Positions 59,286-64,000 of a stretch of DNA of 64,000 nucleotides are shown here, piece by piece. Both the position numbers and the translations under genes were made by a program. Location: the NCBI GenBank assembly GCA_037178975.1, contig JASJZH010000002.1, positions 8,793,501-8,857,500 on the forward strand, given 5' to 3'. Every line of letters begins with the position of its first letter. Position 1 is the first letter of the stretch. The notes under the pieces were generated by a model. It had not been told where the DNA came from. It did no database searches and saw only the letters and a list, made by a program, of their open reading frames with translations. The DNA comes from Oscheius tipulae. Taxonomy: Eukaryota > Nematoda > Chromadorea > Rhabditida > Rhabditidae.

Positions 59286-59634
59286 TTATTTCTTGCCCCA
59301 AAGTGGGATACACTTTTTGATGCATCTGCCAGAAGGGATGTCTCGAATGTAGCCGTCCTTACAAACACACCACCATCCTTGACCGCAGCCGCTGAGACAG
59401 GGCTGAAATTTTTGAACGCTTCAGAAAAATTGCCGAACTTACAAAAGTGACAATTTCTCCGAACATGCAGACGTCATCACAGGGAGGACAGTCCGTTTTT
59501 CGCTCATCTTTGTTACATCTTGTAGGTGGTTTCAAGGTTCCGTGGCATAGTCCTGGGAAACAGATTGTTCTCTTGAATTCTGAACTCTTACCTAGAATGA
59601 GTAACAGTAACAGACAGTTTGACCGAGAGACCAT
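59286..59634 (-). CDS. TIL-domain secreted Cys-rich peptide, convergent paralogue
   Basis: Minus-strand exons are 59592-59634, 59443-59552 and 59286-59402, giving 89 residues. A short signal peptide (MVSRSNCLLLLLILG) is followed by the TIL pattern: CHGTLKPPTRCNKDER, CPPCDDVCMFGE, CLSGCGQGWWCVCKDGYIR and RCIKKC. Cys spacing parallels the neighbour at 58668. The stop TAA lies within AATAAA (59285-59290 on plus as TTTATT). The two genes end 9 nt apart, so their transcripts must overlap or nearly touch at the 3' ends. Confidence 0.88.
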
Positions 59635-60185
59635 AGCTCAGTATAGAGAAACGGGAAAAGACTTTTATACATGCTTAAAAAATAACGTACTGCTTACAAA
59701 TTAGTCGATTACCATGTTGTTTTCGACTGGTTCTGAGGAAATAGCCGTCTGTCTCTCTGCCTCTCTGTCACTTTGTCTCTCTATCTCTCTGTCCTTCTGT
59801 CTTTACCTATCATTCAAAATCAGTCTATTAGACACCTCAGAATTCAAATTACTCTGTCTCTCTCCCACAGCCCCTTCCCATCAATTAGATAATGCACTCA
59901 AATCCTCTGCGCGAGGACAGCTGTCCTCACAGTCTTGGCTTGACCCGACCCTTTCGCGCCCAATTGTGGCGCAATATCTCCACAGGTGCCTCTCCCAAAC
60001 GACAGTGCCTCTTCAGAAAGGTGCAAACAACCATCAGTCCTCCCACCGAACACGTGATTTGGACCCAACCGCCTCCTCCCGGATGACGTAAACAAAAAAC
60101 AGAGTAGTCAAGAGGTATTTCATTGTGTGAGGAGAAGATATATACATGAGATCTTGAGAAGGTAACTCTTAAGAGTTGGAGGTGT
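59635..60185. other. Spacer between TIL and histone H1 genes
   Basis: CTCTGTCTCTC repeats occur at 59750-59805. No gene is supported. A perfect palindrome AACTCTTAAGAGTT (60164-60177) lies just behind the histone stop. Confidence 0.5.
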
Positions 60186-60875
60186 TTAAGCCTTGACAGC
60201 GGCGGGTGCAGTGGCTTTCTTGGCCGCGGGCTTCTTGGCCTTGGTGGCAGTCTTCTTGGCAGCCGGAGCCTTCTTGGCCTTTTTAGGAGAGGCAGCCTTC
60301 TTTGTTGTCTTGGCCTTGGGTTTGGTCGACTTCTTGGGAGACTTGGCCTTCTTCTCAGCCGAGGGCTTCTTGGTGGCTGGCTTCTTGGCGACCTAAAAAA
60401 CGGGGAATAGTACTGACTGTGAGGAAATATGCAGCTGTCACGGCCTCTCAGTCTCTCTCTCATACTCAAAATTACCTTCTTAGCAGCGGTAGCCTTCTTT
60501 TCTCCGAGCTTGAAGGATCCAGAGGCACCGGTTCCCTTGGCCTGATTCAGAGACTTGTTGGCAACCCCTCTCTTCAGAGCAAGACGGAGCTGAGCATTGA
60601 CCTAAAGCTCTAGATTCAAATCTTTCGAGGAACCAGACTACCTTCAGAATGTTGTCTCCGACCTTAAAATGAGAGCAAATGTACTTCAAAAGAGCAGCCT
60701 TGGAGCATCCATTCTTTTCCTTGCTCTCAGTGATGGCCTTCTTAATCATTTCAGCATAACTGGGATGACTGGCCGGGGTAGCCTTAGGCTTGCTGGCCTT
60801 TGGTAACTTGGGAGCCTTGACTTTCTTGGCAGGAACGGCAGCAGCCGGAGCGGGAGCAGCAACAGTATCAGCCAT
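60186..60875 (-). CDS. Linker histone H1
   Basis: Minus-strand exons are 60642-60875, 60476-60601 and 60186-60392, giving 188 residues. The short Ala/Pro-rich head (MADTVAAPAPAAAVPAKK) is followed by the winged-helix globular domain (SHPSYAEMIKKAITESKEKN, then AALLKYICSHF, then GTGASGSFKLG). The tail of AKKPA/KSPKK-type repeats contains SPKK phosphorylation-type motifs. It packages linker DNA in the nucleus. TATAAA on the minus strand at 60920-60925 lies about 45 nt before the ATG. Two introns show it is not a replication-dependent, intronless histone gene. Confidence 0.93.
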
Positions 60876-60919
60876 TTGGTTAGAACAAGTAGTGAGGCTG
60901 CGTTGAGGCGTGTCGCCTC

Positions 60920-60925
60920 TTTATA
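60920..60925 (-). promoter_or_regulatory. TATA box of histone H1
   Basis: GGGTATAAAGAGG on the minus strand, 45-50 nt before the H1 start codon. Confidence 0.6.
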
Positions 60926-62796
60926 CCCGGCCGAGTCACCACGCCCTGTTGAACGTGAAGAGAGACAGGAGGCAGCGCTAATAGACCAACAGCCTGTGTG
61001 AGATGGCCTCAGTGTGGCGGGTCCAACTCGTTTTGAATTGAGGCTTAGATCGTGAAACTTTGGGGTCTTGAAGGGAAACGTTATAACTACAGTCTGACTG
61101 AATTTCAGGCCCATTGGGTGTCTGTTGCAAAAGTTATAGCTAGTGAAAGAGAAGGTCATATTTCTGGCCCATACTAACCCGATAAAAGTGATCCTAAGAC
61201 ATGGAAAACCAACCGATAAAGTCCAATTTTGGTGGGGAGCTGAGCCTAAAAGATTCCTCTTCCATTTTTACCATCGTTTGGCCAAAGTTATCAAATTCTA
61301 TCCACATAAAAATTCAGTTTTCTGACTCACACTCACATAGTTGTCTCGATAAAAATCGTCATAACTTCTCTCATTCCTAAGCGATGTTTCTCTTTTTCAA
61401 ATATGTCAGCCGCAGCATTTTTCTCTATCGGATGATGTAAACCTCTCGCCTAAAAAGTAGCATGCTGACCTCCCCCAGGGCTCGGAAGAAGGTCATCTCG
61501 GAGGTTGTTGACGCTTCGCTCCGCCCTGAACCCAGCCACTTTTTCGTTCAAGCGATAACGTACAAGAATTCGTCGGCTTCAAAAGTGCTGATTAAGAGAC
61601 TAATGTGACGTTAATTAGTCCTACTAAGAATGGCAAAGAGAAGAGCAAAAGCTGCTCCAAATTTATCAAAGTAAGGTATACCCTGTGTGGCACTGTTTTT
61701 AATAGAACTCACTATTCTGGTATTTGGTCAACTAACATCCAAACCGAGATATCAACCGTTTATGGAGCTAAAACGTCTCTTAAAACCAGAGGTATCAGAA
61801 CTTCGAAGTAACTGCTTAGGATTTCTATTCTGATCATTTTACTTTGTGATCTCTCTGTGAAGACCAGATCAAGGGCATCAATATTGTAGAACATGGCTAA
61901 GCCAAAAAATGATGTTTCACTACCAAAGATGACAGTGGCGCCTTGAGGTGCCCTGATTTATCTCCTGCCGTTACTGTTCTCCTCTTAGTCCAAAAGCATT
62001 GGCTTGGAGTAATTTTGGGTTTGCTACCAAACCGGTTAAGAAATATGCAGACAAAAATTTCAATCATTCGAGTATGACGTAGACTTTTGCTGAATACGCT
62101 TCTAATTTCAACCTGAGATCTCTGTCTCTCAACCACTTCCAACGATCGCCGATCTATACAGAAAGTGTTCTCTCGCTTGTTTCCTTCCTTCCCAGCTGAC
62201 ACTGTGCCAAGCGTCCTCGCGAGCCTACACCCTCTTTTCAAACGACACACTTGCGTCCAGGATTGGTGAGCGTGGACAAGAGATTAGATCTCTGGAAGCC
62301 GATTCACATGACGTGTGAAAATGAAATTGGAAGAAGATATATAGTTCACAGAAAGTGAGGAGGTTTACAAACGATTATTGTTCTGTACTGAGACAAGTGA
62401 CAGGAACAGAGAAACAGAGAGACAGAGAGATAGAAGAGACAGAGAAACGGAGGAACAGGGATACAGCGAAGCAGAAAGACAGAGAGACAGAGTGTTATAG
62501 AGAAAGAGAGAGGGAGAGACAAAGGGACAGAGAGACAGAGATAGAGAGATAGAGCAACCGAGAGACAGGGGAGACAGATAAATCTTTATCGACCGGGAAA
62601 CAATTGAAAAATGTCTCTAAGGCCTCTGGCCAAGGTGTTACACTGGCGCTTTCTGATCAATTGATGGCTTTGTATAAAGTCCACCTGACCGCCAGACAAT
62701 ATTGTCCAAAAAGCCCTGTGACTCATTGTTTTCTTCAACGTTTTTATCATCCGAAGACACATTATATTGCCCCTGGGAAGAGGGCACACTTCCGGC
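60926..62796. other. Gene-poor region with simple repeats
   Basis: No exon chain was found. AT-rich sequence of repeat-like style (AAAGTTATAGCTA, CGTCATAACTTCTC) fills 61000-61450. GAGACAGAGAAACGGAGG-type simple sequence runs from 62400 to 62580. Confidence 0.4.
62400..62580. repeat. GAGACA simple-sequence tract
   Basis: About 180 nt of imperfect GAGAGACAGAGA units upstream of the secreted-protein gene. Confidence 0.85.
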
Positions 62797-63746
62797 ATGC
62801 TCGTCCTTCTCATCCTGTTCTTCTACTTTCCATCGATTTGCGGACTTTGCCATCCGTCCCTACTGGCCACCTGTGATGCCTGCTGCTCTCTATTATTCCC
62901 GTCTGAAGACTGCTCGTTGACTGATGTATTTCGCGTCAAAGTCAATGGAAATGGAGCACTTGGAGCAATTGTAAGAGACATTATACTTTTGAAGAAGTTT
63001 TCATTTAAGTGGGACGACTCAGTGACCTCAGTGATTGTCAAGCCAGGCTGTTTACTTGATATGTGGGATGTCAGAAACCAAACAGGTCAGATTATTTTTC
63101 TGTCTCTCTGTTTTCCTGTCACTATGTCCCTTTCTCTGTCTATTCAATGTTGAGAAAAGAGCCCGCCGCCTAACCTCTGCGTCTCTGACCCCCCGGCCAC
63201 AATGCAGAGAAATAGCGCTCGCCGCCTATTCATCTCCACAGCCGATGCGATAGACCTTGGCTGCTCAGGGCCAACAATAAACTTACCTGGCTGGGAGGTT
63301 CGGTGCGATCAAGAAGGCATCGACTCCATGGCGAGGCTGTTCCATTGCACATTGGGAACGGCTGACCCGTGAGGCAGCTTCGAGTTGAAGTTCGCCTACA
63401 GCTAAATTTTTGCGTGAGGGGCCGCGTTCGCGCGGCCCTGACAAGAAATTTTTTTTTAGGTAGTCACAGGGCCTTTGGCCTAGATGGACGGATCTATTTC
63501 CCGCTCGAATGGTACGCCTTTGAGAGGAAGGCATCAAGTCTTCGGTGTACTTGTGCAGCCACACCACCGCCGACGACAACTGAAGATCCAATAGCTGTCA
63601 GTTCTCTACGGTCGAATCTTATCGCTTTTTAGGAAATCGACGAAGTTGCTCAAAAAGCTAAAGAAGAAGACTTTGTTGCTCAAAAGCCGCGAAAAGAGGA
63701 ATACGAAAGAGAGTATGTGAACATAACCGGTAAATATGAAAACTAA
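62797..63746 (+). CDS. Secreted Cys-rich protein, unrecognised
   Basis: Exons 62797-63085, 63155-63368, 63464-63596 and 63633-63746 join in phase, giving 249 residues. A signal peptide (MLVLLILFFYFPSICG) is followed by a Cys cluster (LCHPSLLATCDACC). A beta-rich part (FKWDDSVTSVIVKPGCLLDM) weakly recalls beta/gamma-crystallin-like strands. Then come GCSGPTINLPGWEVRCDQEG, LRCTCAATPPPTTTEDP and a charged helical tail. Exon 3 begins after the second of two acceptors (TTTAGGTAG/T). If the donor at 63369 is not used, the frame stops at 63370-63372, giving 168 residues. The first two exons are well supported; the last two are less certain. Confidence 0.65.
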
Positions 63747-63774
63747 AGACGGGTTTTTAATGAAAATTACTTCA

Positions 63775-64000
63775 TTAGTTGGCATGAACACGTCTTCTGC
63801 GAGCAGCGCGTCTTCTGTAGCCTCCGGAAGAGGCGGGAGCTGGAGCTGAAGGTTTGTGCTCGGACTCAGAGCCAGCATCGCCTCCATTGGATGCTCGCTC
63901 GTTGTGGTGTTCAGCGGAAGGAGCCTGAACAGTTGTAAAGACAGATTTCGAGTTGAGACAAAGAGACAGAGAAGCAAAGCTCATACCTTCTCGCTTCCTC
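63775..64000 (-). CDS. Cuticle collagen, 3' end only (partial)
   Basis: The last exon, 63775-63924, encodes APSAEHHNERASNGGDAGSE...GYRRRAARRRRVHAN and the stop. A donor (GTATGAGC) at about 63986 and the last bases of the preceding exon (63987-64000) reach the window edge. The tail matches that of the collagen at 51524 (GYRRVARRRKVLAN), so this is a member of the same collagen subfamily on the opposite strand. The Gly-X-Y part lies outside the window. Confidence 0.7.
   Translation of the reverse strand, partial: RKREGMSFASLSLCLNSKSVFTTVQAPSAEHHNERASNGGDAGSESEHKPSAPAPASSGGYRRRAARRRRVHAN

Overview
The window looks like nuclear DNA of a free-living-type rhabditid nematode; I do not name a species. 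The evidence is an LGG-1/Atg8 whose 123-codon reconstruction matches the nematode protein closely, three and a half cuticle-collagen genes, phytochelatin synthase, a sigma-class GST and TIL-domain peptides. Further support comes from many 36-50 nt introns ending in TTTCAG-like acceptors, and from start codons lying directly behind such acceptors, as expected for spliced-leader trans-splicing. Gene models were assembled by hand from open frames, GT/AG sites and phase. Every multi-exon model listed with confidence of 0.8 or more closes in frame.

Layout from left to right. 1-372: tail of an upstream gene. 1799-5200: lgg-1 followed closely on the same strand by a TRM13 tRNA methyltransferase (possible operon). 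5455-10404: a divergent pair of paralogous cuticle collagens. 10699-12516: a peptide-type GPCR (minus). 15014-18617: a UDP-glycosyltransferase (minus) carrying a fold-back element in an intron. 19177-21147: an RBFOX-type RNA-binding protein. 21637-26187: an AKAP2_C-like cytoskeletal/scaffold protein. 26249-28192: an SLC7-type amino-acid transporter. 28749-29724: a globin-like protein. 32508-34112: a beta-lactamase-fold hydrolase. 34400-37200: decayed Tc1/mariner-superfamily transposases and a palindromic element. 38101-40118: an unrecognised type II membrane protein rich in Q, W, P and N. 43954-44998: a secreted Cys-rich protein with furin-like sites. 47217-49111: phytochelatin synthase. 50400-51358: sigma GST. 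51524-52561: a third collagen. 52862-54370: a secreted protein. 54520-56681: an equilibrative nucleoside transporter. 58668-59634: two convergent TIL peptides. 60186-60875: histone H1. 62797-63746: a secreted Cys-rich protein. 63775-64000: the 3' end of a fourth collagen.

The most striking layer is repetitive. At least eight copies of one composite element consist of two tRNA-like units placed head to head, so that two Pol III promoters point outwards and the flanks are inverted copies of each other. Five lie in introns of the genes above, and a sixth intron holds a tail fragment. One copy is split by a TA-inserting MITE, and the uninterrupted copies show the empty site. The tails of these elements run into GAGACA-type microsatellites, which are spread through introns and spacers of the window.

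Functionally the genes are mostly unrelated neighbours. Detoxification and xenobiotic genes (UGT, GST, phytochelatin synthase), transporters (SLC7, ENT), cuticle collagens and short secreted proteins dominate. The only apparent linked expression units are lgg-1/TRM13 and the divergent collagen pair.
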